Origin: Saussurea involucrata
Lineage: Eukaryota > Streptophyta > Magnoliopsida > Asterales > Asteraceae
Direction: 5' to 3'
DNA: 64,000 nt
NCBI GenBank assembly: GCA_033807775.1
Contig: CM066313.1
Location: 59,938,484 to 60,002,483 of the forward strand
In this document: one piece after another, positions 44,004 to 53,571 of the stretch
How positions within the stretch are numbered: the stretch's first letter is position 1
How the letters are laid out: every line of letters starts with the position of its first letter
Notes under the pieces: generated by a model
What the model saw: the letters and a program-made list of their open reading frames with translations, nothing else
Told to the model about the DNA's origin: nothing
The model's database searches: none
Program-made: the position numbers and the translations under genes

Positions 44004-44962
44004 TGTTGGTCCCAGAGGGTTATACAAGTTTGTAGAAGGGGGGGTTGAATACAAACACACAGATTTTACTTTTCTAAATTGTTTATTGATATGTATCAAA
44101 CAATTTACAACTTGTTGCGGAACAAGATTAAGGAATAAACCTAATCTAAACAAGTTATGAGAAACACAAAGTTTTTCTTGCACTAGAATTAAGACAGAAA
44201 GGAGATAAGAATATTAAGTATAATATTCTAACACAAAGTAGTAGAGAGAAGAAGATGGCCGAGCACTTCATTTCTGAAGTAGGGTTCTTCTTATATACTT
44301 CATGCATTTAATGCATATCAGTACAACTTTACACGTGGCAGCAGTTGATTGGTTGCATGGTTTGACCTTTGTATACAACCTTAGTAGCCGCATGATGTAC
44401 AGTGTAGAATCATAGTTGGTTGTACGATAATGGACAGAAGGGATGTCCTATTCTGACATTTTCGTACGGAGGCGTGCAAGGGGGAAAGACAAAAGTAACT
44501 TGGAGAGGAAACTTCATGATCATCGTTCGCTGAAATAGATCCTTATCAGTGAGTGATAAAGTTCAGCGTTCGTTGAAGTCTTCTACTTGAAACTTCACGT
44601 TGAGTGGACAAATCTTGGCTTCACTGATATCCGCATCAATTCATTAGTAGACTTGTCGCTGGTTCTTTGGCTTGATCTTCGACTTCAGCGTAGAACATAA
44701 TTGACGTGAAACTTTTCTTTAGGGATCATAAGTAAACAACTAAGATTATCAGCGATCATCAATAAGACTGAACAGGCTCAGGGCTTGCAGATGAACAGTG
44801 TTCGCTGAATGTGTAAATTAAAGAGCATGTTTTCATCAGCGATACTAAACAGACTTAGTGTATTCTTTGATGACAAAACGTTAATACATATTGTCTACTT
44901 ACAATTTTCACTAAGTGATTCTTAGAGAGTGATTATCAAATCACTGAGGGTTTGGATCAACA
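44004..44962 (-). mobile_element. 3' LTR of element E
   Basis: TGTTGGTCCCAGAGG to TTTGGATCAACA, 959 bp. The layout is the same as the C LTRs, but it is more diverged, and its G run has 7 instead of 14 bases. Confidence 0.9.
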
Positions 44963-44974
44963 ATCTCCCCTTAT
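44963..44974 (-). other. Polypurine tract of element E
   Basis: Minus strand ATAAGGGGAGAT; one G fewer than in C and D. Confidence 0.75.
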
Positions 44975-45237
44975 TTGATTATGACATAGCAACAAAAGAA
45001 AATTACTAAGTGTGAAAACATAAGGATAAAAAGAACTCATAAAATATTTGTCCTTTTTACTATTTTCTGGGATCTTTTCAGTACTGATGGAGTAAAGTAC
45101 ATTCGCTGAAATTTTTCTTTAAACTTCGTATAAGTTACAAAGGGAAGTGGAAAAATTACAAGTACAACAAATAAATTTACAAGTACAGAAGATATAAGCT
45201 GATAAAGGATAGAAGAATTACAAGGAAATCATATCAG

Positions 45238-46476
45238 CTAACCAGGTTCTTTCTTGACAAGTTCATCAAGAGTGTCAGTCTCTGGAATCATCCCGTCAGG
45301 GACTGTAACTCCTTGTTCCCTTCTTTTCTTTGCTTCGCGATAGATGTGGGGTTTCAGGAGTTGTCCCAGGAGACTTTGTTTGTACTCACACCAGTATAGT
45401 AAATCTCTGAGTTGTTCGATTGGAACTTTGTATAACTCAGAGATGCGTTGAAAGCATTTTCGACCATTGAAGTCATAGAAGAAGATGCCATAAGGATTGC
45501 TGAGTACTCTGCTAGGGAAGAAAGTTTCAACAAGAGATAAGGATATATCAAGTCCGGATAGATCAGGGGCAGGGCCAAGAACTGCTTCACGAGAGAATTC
45601 AATCCCTGTCTCGTTTCTTATTGCTGGTCCAGAAGAGGAAGGGGTCTTCTTCTTTGGAGCATCTCGCTTCTTTTGAATTTGTGGAGGACAAGGAATATCA
45701 ACCGCCGAGGAAACCAAGTCGATCTGTCTGTTTATTTCTTGTATGAAATAGGTCCCGAAGGTTGAGAGGGATATTTGAATTGCTATTCTCATCTCCAACC
45801 ATTTAGTGAGACCAAAGGTGTTTATCGCTGACATGTAGATAGTTCTGTTGCGGCCATTTTCTCTGACTATTTGGACATTAACGATCGGTGCCTTTATGTT
45901 TTTTTTTTCAGAGTATATCTCCCTATGACATTTACATCTTTTATCCTTGAGGGATGTTGTCTGTAGTGGCACATCTTCTTACACCATTCAAGAGTGGTGC
46001 CTCTGACATTCGTTTTTTTTCTGGTGAGACTTCTGTATGTCCTTCAGCAGTTTTTCTTGGACAGCAACATGAAATCTTCTTAAGTCTGGATCTTCGAAAG
46101 AATATTGGGCTAGATCTAGGGCATATTCCCTGTCTTTTTCTTCAGCCTTCTTTCGTTCAGCGAAGAGTTTTTCAGCTTTGAGAGCTTCAACAATTTCTTT
46201 GTTTGTGAAATGCCTTAGGTGACGAGGAACAAAGCGTTGAGCTTCAAGTTTCTGAACCATAGCATCTCTCCTTTTCATTTCTTCTTCACTTGGTGTTTGA
46301 GGAACCAAGGAAGGTCTATTTTTGTGAGAGAGCGGTTCTTATTCCTGTTCTTCTTCAATAATGTCATCAGTCTCAGCAAAGTCTAAGACTGGGATTATTT
46401 CTTCGGCACTAGGGGCTGGGATTATTGTTGATGTAGTAGGAGGAACTTCAGCTGGATCCTCAAGCACGGGAGAGGA
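45238..46476 (-). pseudogene. env-like ORF of E, exon 2
   Basis: From the acceptor at 46477 to TAG at 45238-45240. It is better preserved than in C. The charged region (AERKKAEEKDREYALDLAQY) is followed by ITFGLTKWLE-type and INRQIDLVSS motifs. The C-terminal part has NPYGIFFYDFNGRKCFQRISELYK and LRDLLYWCEYK. TAA at 46339-46341 and one frameshift near 45990 break it. The GxxxYxxxGRxxFxRxSE pattern links it to the G and F domain. Confidence 0.75.
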
Positions 46477-46634
46477 CTAGTTGAAATGTAACGATCATTT
46501 GAGTAAGATCATTTGGGAAAGAAAAGATAGAGAAAAGAATGAGGTTAAGTGTATAGAGGTTTTATGGAGAGGAGAACTGAGGTTGAGAAGGGATAGAGGA
46601 GGGATGCAGTGTAAAGAAAGAAAAGATATTGTAC
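46477..46634 (-). other. Putative phase-0 intron in the env-like ORF of E
   Basis: Minus strand GTTTGTCAG|GTACAATATC to CATTTCAACTAG|TCCTC, 158 bp, with TTTTCTTTCCC-type pyrimidine runs. Same position, phase and flanking codons as the 144-bp intron of C. Reading on from exon 1 without splicing ends the frame inside it. Confidence 0.75.
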
Positions 46635-48757
46635 CTGACAAACTGGCTTTCTTTGTAGGATAGTCAGATTGCCTTCTGCAGCGAGGCCTTTATTTTTGCC
46701 TTTGTCAGCTTCACTTGCTGCAGGTTTTGTCTTTGTCCCCTCCCCTGGTGGTTTAATTATCATAACCCCATTTTGAGCAGGGGTCGTTCTATGATGGAAG
46801 AAGAAGTCGACGTCATCATCATCGTCATCATCATCATCGTTTTTAGGGGATGATGATGGTTCATCGTCCTCATGATCGAGGTCTTCATCACTTTCTTCTT
46901 CTTCTTCAGCTTCAAATTCTTCCTCTTCGGCATAAGGTTCTGTGACATCAGAAACAACTTCCTTTTCCTCATCGAGTTGCTCCCCCTCAAATTCAGAGGG
47001 AGGTTTCTCGGTTCCCTCAGGGTTTTCAACTCCCTGAGGTTTTTCAGCAATAGTAGAGATAATACCCTCCCCCTCAGAGTTCTGGGGAAGGTCTTCTTGA
47101 TTTTTCATCTCCCCCTCAACATTATGGGGAAGATCTTTAGTCTGCTCCCCCTCTTCCACATGATGGATGGAGGAGGAAACAACAGCAGCAGCAGCACCAT
47201 CAGCATTCTTTGGGTCACTGTCTTCCAGGCCAGTGATCCCCATGAAGGTTTCAATCACTACTATTCTGTCTTCTAGGCCGGAAATAGTAGGACTGATCTT
47301 TTGAAGATCCTTTCGATCAGCTTGAGTAAAGTGCGATGGTGTACAAGTTGGAGCATTCAAGCGGTCGAGAATCTGCTGCAAGAGATTTGTCGCAGTGCTG
47401 ACATTTGTCTTTAGAGTAGACACCTCTTCCTGAAGATTTTCAACTACTGTCTTCAACGATGTGACTTCGTTGGACAGGGCTGAGAAGTTGGTGGAGAGAG
47501 TGTTGTTGGCGGTGGAGTTTTCAGCGAGAGTAGTAGCAAGAATACCGTTGCTACCTTCCACTTTTTCCATATCAACACTGGACGGTTTGCCTTTCACTTC
47601 ATTAGTGAGGGATTTGAGAGCCTCTCCAGCGTTTGTAACCACTGAAGAGTTTTTAGAGAGAATGGTGGTGAGAGATTCCACCTTGTTGGATAGATCTGTG
47701 AGTGATGTGTTGATGTTGCCCAAATTAGGACCTGAAAAAGTTGAAAACTTATGAACAAAGGAAAGCTCAGAAGTTGGGGATTTTGAGAGAGGAGTGTTTG
47801 GAGTTATGTGTATACCTGCGGGATGGTTGACGAAGTCCTCGAAATCTCGATGACCTGTAAATGTTTCCATGTCGTCTTCCAGAGAGCCTTTTCGCTGAGA
47901 AGTGTCCGAATGTCCTATGTTTGTATCCATCATCCTCCGTAAAGTTTCAGCAGATGTATCCTGGAGGATGATTGTTTCAGAGAGTGGGCGGAAAACAGGT
48001 GGAGTGACCAAAGAAATAGTAGGAGGAATGAAGGTTGAGAAGAGGGATTTGGTAAGAGGTTCAGCGTTGGATCCGCTGGGAATTACTTCCGCAATACTTT
48101 GAGGTACTGAGGGAGGTGGGTTCTGTTCCAAGTTAATAACCTCAGCGTTTAGAGACGCTGAAGTTGGTATAGAAGGGGTGGCTTCATCAGTTGTGGCAGA
48201 GCGTACCACTAAACTATCCAACGGCTCTTGTGAAGAGAGAACCGTGGAGTCTTCAGCTTGGGAAGGCTTGGGGGTTGCTCCTTGGTTTTCTTGGCTTTAG
48301 GAGCACTAAGAGTGGTTATAGAGTGTTTTCTCTTTCGAGGAGTGGAGGTTGCAGCCTGGGTATCAGCGGTTGGGATTACCGCTGAGGTGGCTGCAGAAGT
48401 AGAAGAAGTATGAGGTTTGAGAAGAGATAGGAGAGTAGTAAGACGTACCTCGTTTGGCATAGGGGAGTAGTCGAGGACCTTTGCACCAACCTGAGAGAGT
48501 TTCAGGTCGCCCACCTTCGGGTATTTGTCCCCGAGACCTTGTACAAAGAGAGCGTTGATAAATCGTGGGTATGGAACAGTCTTTTGTCTCTTTGCTTCTT
48601 CGACTCGCTGAAGTATGTCATCAAAGATGATTTTGGCCCAATCGGTATGTAGGCCCTTCAGCAGTGAATACCCCATAGCATGCTGGGGTTGGGATGCTTG
48701 GTCAGAGGAACCAACTTTAGTTGTCATGCAGCTAATCAGATGAGCGAAGATGAAATT
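46635..48757 (-). pseudogene. env-like ORF of E, exon 1, 5' truncated
   Basis: Open from the F insertion point. The N-terminal domain starts within the AHLISCMTTKVGSSD motif and continues LLKGLHTDWAKIIFDD and PYPRFINALFVQG. A frameshift near 48220 leads into the 558-codon remainder: a Ser/Thr-rich part, a coiled coil (NTSLTDLSNKVESLTTILS and similar heptads), and a strongly acidic tail with a run of nine D. In C the same tail is out of frame, so E shows the ancestral reading. Confidence 0.78.
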
Positions 48758-48991
48758 TGTTAGGGCATTATTGTAGCTATCAAGACAGTATTAATATCTT
48801 GTACTGTTCTTCTTAGTAGAGGCATGGACATGTCATGGCCCTACTATATAAAGAAGACTCCTTTGTAATCTTCATAACCTCTTGTATCATTTGTCATTTA
48901 CACTTTAGAGATCAATATATGGATGACAAATTTGCTCTAGATTCTCTCTCTACATCATTCTTGATTACTTGCTAGAATTTGGGATTTCACA
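48758..48991 (+). mobile_element. 5' LTR of element F
   Basis: TGTTAGGGCATTATTG to GGGATTTCACA, 234 bp. It aligns along its length with the A LTR; TATA box TATATAAA at 48845-48852. Confidence 0.88.
48845..48852 (+). promoter_or_regulatory. TATA box in the F LTR
   Basis: TATATAAA in the context GGCCCTAC..GAAGACTCC, identical to A. Confidence 0.7.
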
Positions 48992-48993
48992 AT

Positions 48994-49005
48994 TGGTATC
49001 AGAGC
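48994..49005 (+). other. Primer-binding site of element F
   Basis: TGGTATCAGAGC, 2 nt after the LTR. Confidence 0.92.
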
Positions 49006-49439
49006 TAAACAGGAGATTCAAGCAGATCGAAGACCAAATTGAAGAATTTTTACACTAAACATGAAGAATTCGGATCTGGTGTTCATCACTGTTCATCTGA
49101 TCACTTTTCATTCAGACATATATTTTTTCTAGATTCTGATTTCTTGGATCAATTCTTGGCATCACTGAACTCGGAATTGATATCTGAACAACATTAATTC
49201 TTGGATCATCATCATTTTCTAAACAGAATCATTAGATTTGATCATTTCTTTGGATTTTTGTTCGAAAACCCTAATTCACTGTTTTGGACTTTAATTCGAT
49301 TAAATTAATCGAATTAGATCTTGTGATTAACTAAGAAAGTGTGTGGATTTTGATTTCGAGCAAACCAGTACAAATTTCGTGTTAATTGATCAAGAATTGA
49401 GGAAGATATGGCAGATTCAGTGATTTTAAAGTTCGAAGT

Positions 49440-49935
49440 GCTGAATTTGGATTATTCTTGGTGAATTCGGATCATTCATACGGATTTCGCATCATTCAAG
49501 ATTTTCGAAGTGATCAAGTATTGGTTTTGGATCCAGTTAAGTCCGAAATCCGTGGTGTCGCACCCAGTTAAGTTCGAATTCTTGAGGTTTCGAACATAGT
49601 TAAGTCCGAATTCCGGTGATTTCGAATTGTTGTACAAGTGTTGAATTCGTATCTGTTAAGTTCGAATTCCGTGATTCCGCACTCATCTACATCCGAATTC
49701 TGAGTTGAAGTGTGTAATTGGTTTTGATTTTGGCTAAGTATTGATTTCACACCAAGCTAAGTTCGAATTCAGGGATTTCGCACTCAGTTACATTCGAATT
49801 TAGGGAATTCGCATTCAGTTGCATTCGAATTCATGGATTTCGCATCGTACTACATCCGAAATCTGAAGGTTTCGAATCCTAAAGCATCCGAAATCTGAAG
49901 GTTTCGCACCACTCAGAATTTGTCTAAGTGTTGGT
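49440..49935 (+). repeat. Degenerate 31-bp-type array in the F leader
   Basis: Repeated TTTCGCA..TCCGAAAT and TTCGAATTC phrases, as in the A leader, with facing CGAA and TTCG arms. Less regular than the arrays after pol. The rest of the 49006-50045 leader has no other recognised content. Confidence 0.7.
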
Positions 49936-50045
49936 TTCGGACCCTTGTGCTGATTTCTTTCTTGAACAGTTTATTCTAAGTGTAATCTCTGTTACACTTA
50001 CTGCTTGATCTTCTGAACGATCAATTATTCTAGCTATTTGAAAAG

Positions 50046-52366
50046 ATGTCGAGAGATTTAATGAGTATGGGATCAAAGAGTAAGCCTCCAGTTCTTCAAG
50101 CTGAAGAGTATTCTCAATGGAAAAGGAGAATGACTCAATTTCTGAATCATCAAAACAGAGAACTCATGTTGTCTATTCAAAATGGTCCTTACAAAGCATA
50201 CATAGATATTGGTGGTATTGCTGAAACTGCTACAAGTCAGTATGTTCCTCCGAGAAGAGTTGAAAAAAGAATACAGATATTACAATGAAGTTGATAAAGC
50301 TAAGGTTGAAATTGATGAGTTAGCATTGACATATCTGACACAAGCTATCCCAAATGATATCTACAATCGAGTAGATAGTCGCAATACAGCTAAGGAAATC
50401 TGGGATGAGTTGGAAAGGCAGTTTGAGGGATCATCAAAATCTATGATGACTAAAAAGAATCAAAGCATCAATGTTTATGAAGGGTTTAAAGCAAAAGAAG
50501 GAGAATCATTGAAAGAGACCTACAATCGCTACAACATCATACTCAATGATTTAAGAAGAAATGGAGTCGATAAATCAGAATCGGAGATAAACTACAAGTT
50601 CATCAAGAATCTACTACCAGAGTGGGATTCATACTCCATTCAGCTCCAAATGTCTAGGGACATGGATGAAGAGAAGTTGACCGACATTTTCAGTATTCTT
50701 GGTCAACACGAAGATAAAGTAAAAGCAGTTAAGGAAAAGGATAAAAAGGTCGAAGAATCTTTAGCTCTTCTGAGTGAGCACAGAAAGATTGGATCTGTAA
50801 AGACAAAGGCTTTGATTTCTGGGATGAGCAAGAAGAAGTTGATTTCTGATGATGATGATAGTAGCAGTTCTGGAGATGACATGGAGGATATTGCTGAAAA
50901 GTTAGCATTGTTGACTAACAAGTTTCAAAACAGGTATAGTAGAAAGAAGTTCTATTCAAAAGCTAAAACTGAATACAACAAAGCTAACAAATATAAAAGA
51001 TTTGAGAAAAAGTATGAGAAAAAGGAGGAAGAGAAAGAAGAGAAAGAGGAGAAAGAAGAAAAAGAGGAGAAAGCTGTGAGAAAGGAGAGTGAAGAAAGGA
51101 AGGATAGAGATGACCGAAACTGTTTCAACTGCGGAAAACCAGGTCATTATGCAAGAGACTGTAAACAAACGAAGGTCAAGGATTCAGAATACTATCAGCG
51201 TAAGGCACATCTAGCTAAAGCCAAAGAAAGTGGAAAGCCTGTCAATGCGGAAGAGGAAATTTGGCTTTTGGATTCTTCTGATGATGAAGAAGTGCACTTT
51301 ACTGAAGTAAAGCACAGTGTAATGGCAAAACTAAATGAAGAAGACCAGGAATCCGATGTATCATTTCTATCTTCCAATAATTCTGATAATAATGATTCTG
51401 AAACTGAAGATGATAGATATGAAGAAATGCAAATCGTGATACTTGAACTTAATGAGAAATTTGAAAAAGCTCAAAAGAAACTTGAAAAAGTTCAAAAGAA
51501 ACTTGAAGATGAAAAAAGTTCAAAGTTGAAATATCACGATGAAGCACTTCTTTATAAAGTTTTAGCTGAAGATAGAGAACAGGAAAAAGAAGTTATTAGA
51601 TCAAAAGTTAAAACACTTGAATCCGAAATTTATGAGTTAGAAAAGAAAATAAAAGATATAAATGATGAAAACATAAAATTTCAGTTCACAATCAAAGTTC
51701 TTTCTGAAGAAAGAAAAGATGCTTTGGCAAAAATCAAGGAGCTTGAAGATTTAAATTTTAAAAGAGGACAGACTGAGCAAACTCTTAAATTGCTAACTAG
51801 TAACCCAAAAGATTCTCGATTTTATAAACCAAAAATGGGTCTAGGATTATCTGATGTAGAGGTTCTTAAAAATGCACCTGAAAATCTTTACACAATTGAA
51901 AAATTGGGTGAAGGTCTAAAGGAAACTCTTAAATCTGAAGAGCCTGAAATTAAGAGTAAGGTTTTGAAGCAATCTATTATAAAGGAAATTCCTCAAATTT
52001 CACAAGTCTTTGTTAAATCAAGTAACGAAGTCTTACAACAAACTATAATAATTGAGGTTCCTTTAGTGACACAAGCTCTTGTTAACACTAATAATGAAAG
52101 TTTGACACAAAGTTTTGCTAAAGATGTTTGCTTCAAATCCTTCAACTCCCATTTCAAACAAAGAGAAAGTAAAAACGGATAAAGGTTCGGAAGAAAAGCC
52201 TAGATTTAATACTACAAATTTCAAATACGATGAATTAAATTCTAGTTATAAAACCAAAAAGGTTGAACTAACTGAATTTAATTTATTATTTTCAAATGAA
52301 TCTGTGGCTAAAACAACTGATGAACCTGAATCTGTTAAATCTGAATCAAGTGTTAAATTGGAGTAA
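50046..52366 (+). pseudogene. gag: gag of element F
   Basis: ATG at 50046 (MSRDLMSMGSKSKPP). Gag core with LTYLTQAIPNDIY and LLPEWDSYSIQL, a lysine/glutamate repeat (EEKEEKEEKEEK) and the CCHC knuckle CFNCGKPGHYARDC (51121-51162). An acidic segment and a long coiled coil (about 51440-51780) follow, including a tandem LEKVQKK insertion absent from A. Two private frameshifts: an extra A in the A run at 50263-50268, and an extra T near 52128. The last stop, TAA at 52364-52366, is shared with A and B. Apart from those two indels the frame is clean over about 770 codons. Confidence 0.88.
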
Positions 52367-53557
52367 AAAATAATATCAGATTCTGACAAAAAGGAGTTTG
52401 TTCAAGAAACCTCTTCTGAATTTCCTGATTTGAATTCTGCTTTACGAAAAATTGTTGATTTAGAAAATCAAATTTCTAAATTACAATTAAATTTTGAAAT
52501 ATTAGAGGATGATCATGATAATATTGGGATAAATTTTGATCATAGTCAAAAAGTCAATCTTGAACTTCAAGTTGAGATTCGACGACTTGAATCCCGAATA
52601 TTAGAATTATCAAAATCTAAGGATTCAAAACCGTGTGAAAAGTGTTCAAAACAAGCTGAATTCAAATATCAGAGTAAATCTTCAAGTACAATTGATTCTG
52701 GTGTAAAAGTATCTTTAGAAAAAGATAAGCTTTTTGAAGAAAACAAAGCACTTGTTTTAAGATGTGCAAAACTTTCAAATCAAATTTTAGATTTTGAGAA
52801 AGTCATTTTTCTTGAGAAAGAGAAGCATAAAAAGGAAAGAACTGAGCTTGAAATTGAACTGAAATATTGTGAAGCATATCATACAAAGTTTTCATCAAAT
52901 ATATCTAATGTAAAAAAGAAACAAGAACTGAAAAGAAAAGAAAAAGAAAAATTATTCGAAACAAAATCAAATGTGTTTCCAAATAATGCTTCTAGTTCTA
53001 AGACTTCTAACAATGTTTCTCATTCTTACTCAGAAATGGATGAAGAAAAGTGTGTGGATCTGAAGGAGAATATTTCGAATAGCGAGAATAGGAATACTGA
53101 TACTGAGAAATGTATTTCTTCAAATAAAAATTGTATTCATTCGTGTAATGTTTACAAAGTTTGTGAAAATAAAAATTCCGCAATTTCAAATTCTACCTTG
53201 TTGACACAAGCAAAAAGAGGAATACATTGTGCTCATTGTTGGAATAACTATTTCAAGCCAAATAGATATGATCCAAAGAACAAAAAGTCTAATACTTCAT
53301 CTTTTTCTTTAAAATCTTCAGCGAACAAATTTGCTAAAATGTTCGGTTTCAGATCAAAGAAACAGAATAAGAAGAAAGAAACAAAAACAGTTGATGTGAA
53401 TATGGTTTGGATTCCAAAAGATCAACTCAACAAACCAAATACACAAAATAACCTTACCTTTAAAGGCAAAATTCAAGGTTCATCAACTGTAATAAACAAA
53501 CTGATCCGTACTAACAAGAAAGGACCCATGCAGATATGGGTACCTAAGATCAGGTAA
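52367..53557 (+). CDS. Middle ORF between gag and protease, element F
   Basis: Open for about 396 codons in the frame of gag after its TAA, ending at TAA 53555-53557. No stop or shift inside, so F shows the intact form. It has coiled-coil stretches (52440-52620 and 52730-52890), a Ser/Asn-rich part, a Cys/His patch (CIHSCNVYKVC, CAHCW) near 53135-53240, a KKK-rich basic part and a WVPK end. No known enzyme domain. It could be made by stop readthrough, reinitiation or from a spliced RNA. First ATG-like start inside is not obvious. Confidence 0.6.
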   Translation, partial: KIISDSDKKEFVQETSSEFPDLNSALRKIVDLENQISKLQLNFEILEDDHDNIGINFDHSQKVNLELQVEIRRLESRILELSKSKDSKPCEKCSKQAEFKYQSKSSSTIDSGVKVSLEKDKLFEENKALVLRCAKLSNQILDFEKVIFLEKEKHKKERTELEIELKYCEAYHTKFSSNISNVKKKQELKRKEKEKLFETKSNVFPNNASSSKTSNNVSHSYSEMDEEKCVDLKENISNSENRNTDTEKCISSNKNCIHSCNVYKVCENKNSAISNSTLLTQAKRGIHCAHCWNNYFKPNRYDPKNKKSNTSSFSLKSSANKFAKMFGFRSKKQNKKKETKTVDVNMVWIPKDQLNKPNTQNNLTFKGKIQGSSTVINKLIRTNKKGPMQIWVPKIR

Positions 53558-53571
53558 TTATCTTTTTACAG

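Larger units (their letters stand above)
44004..48757 (-). mobile_element. Element E: 3' half of a C-family element
   Basis: 3' LTR, PPT and the two env-like exons of a C-family element on the minus strand. It inserted into D at 44003/44004 and was itself interrupted by F at 48757/48758, so the pol/gag half should lie beyond F, outside the window. Confidence 0.85.
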
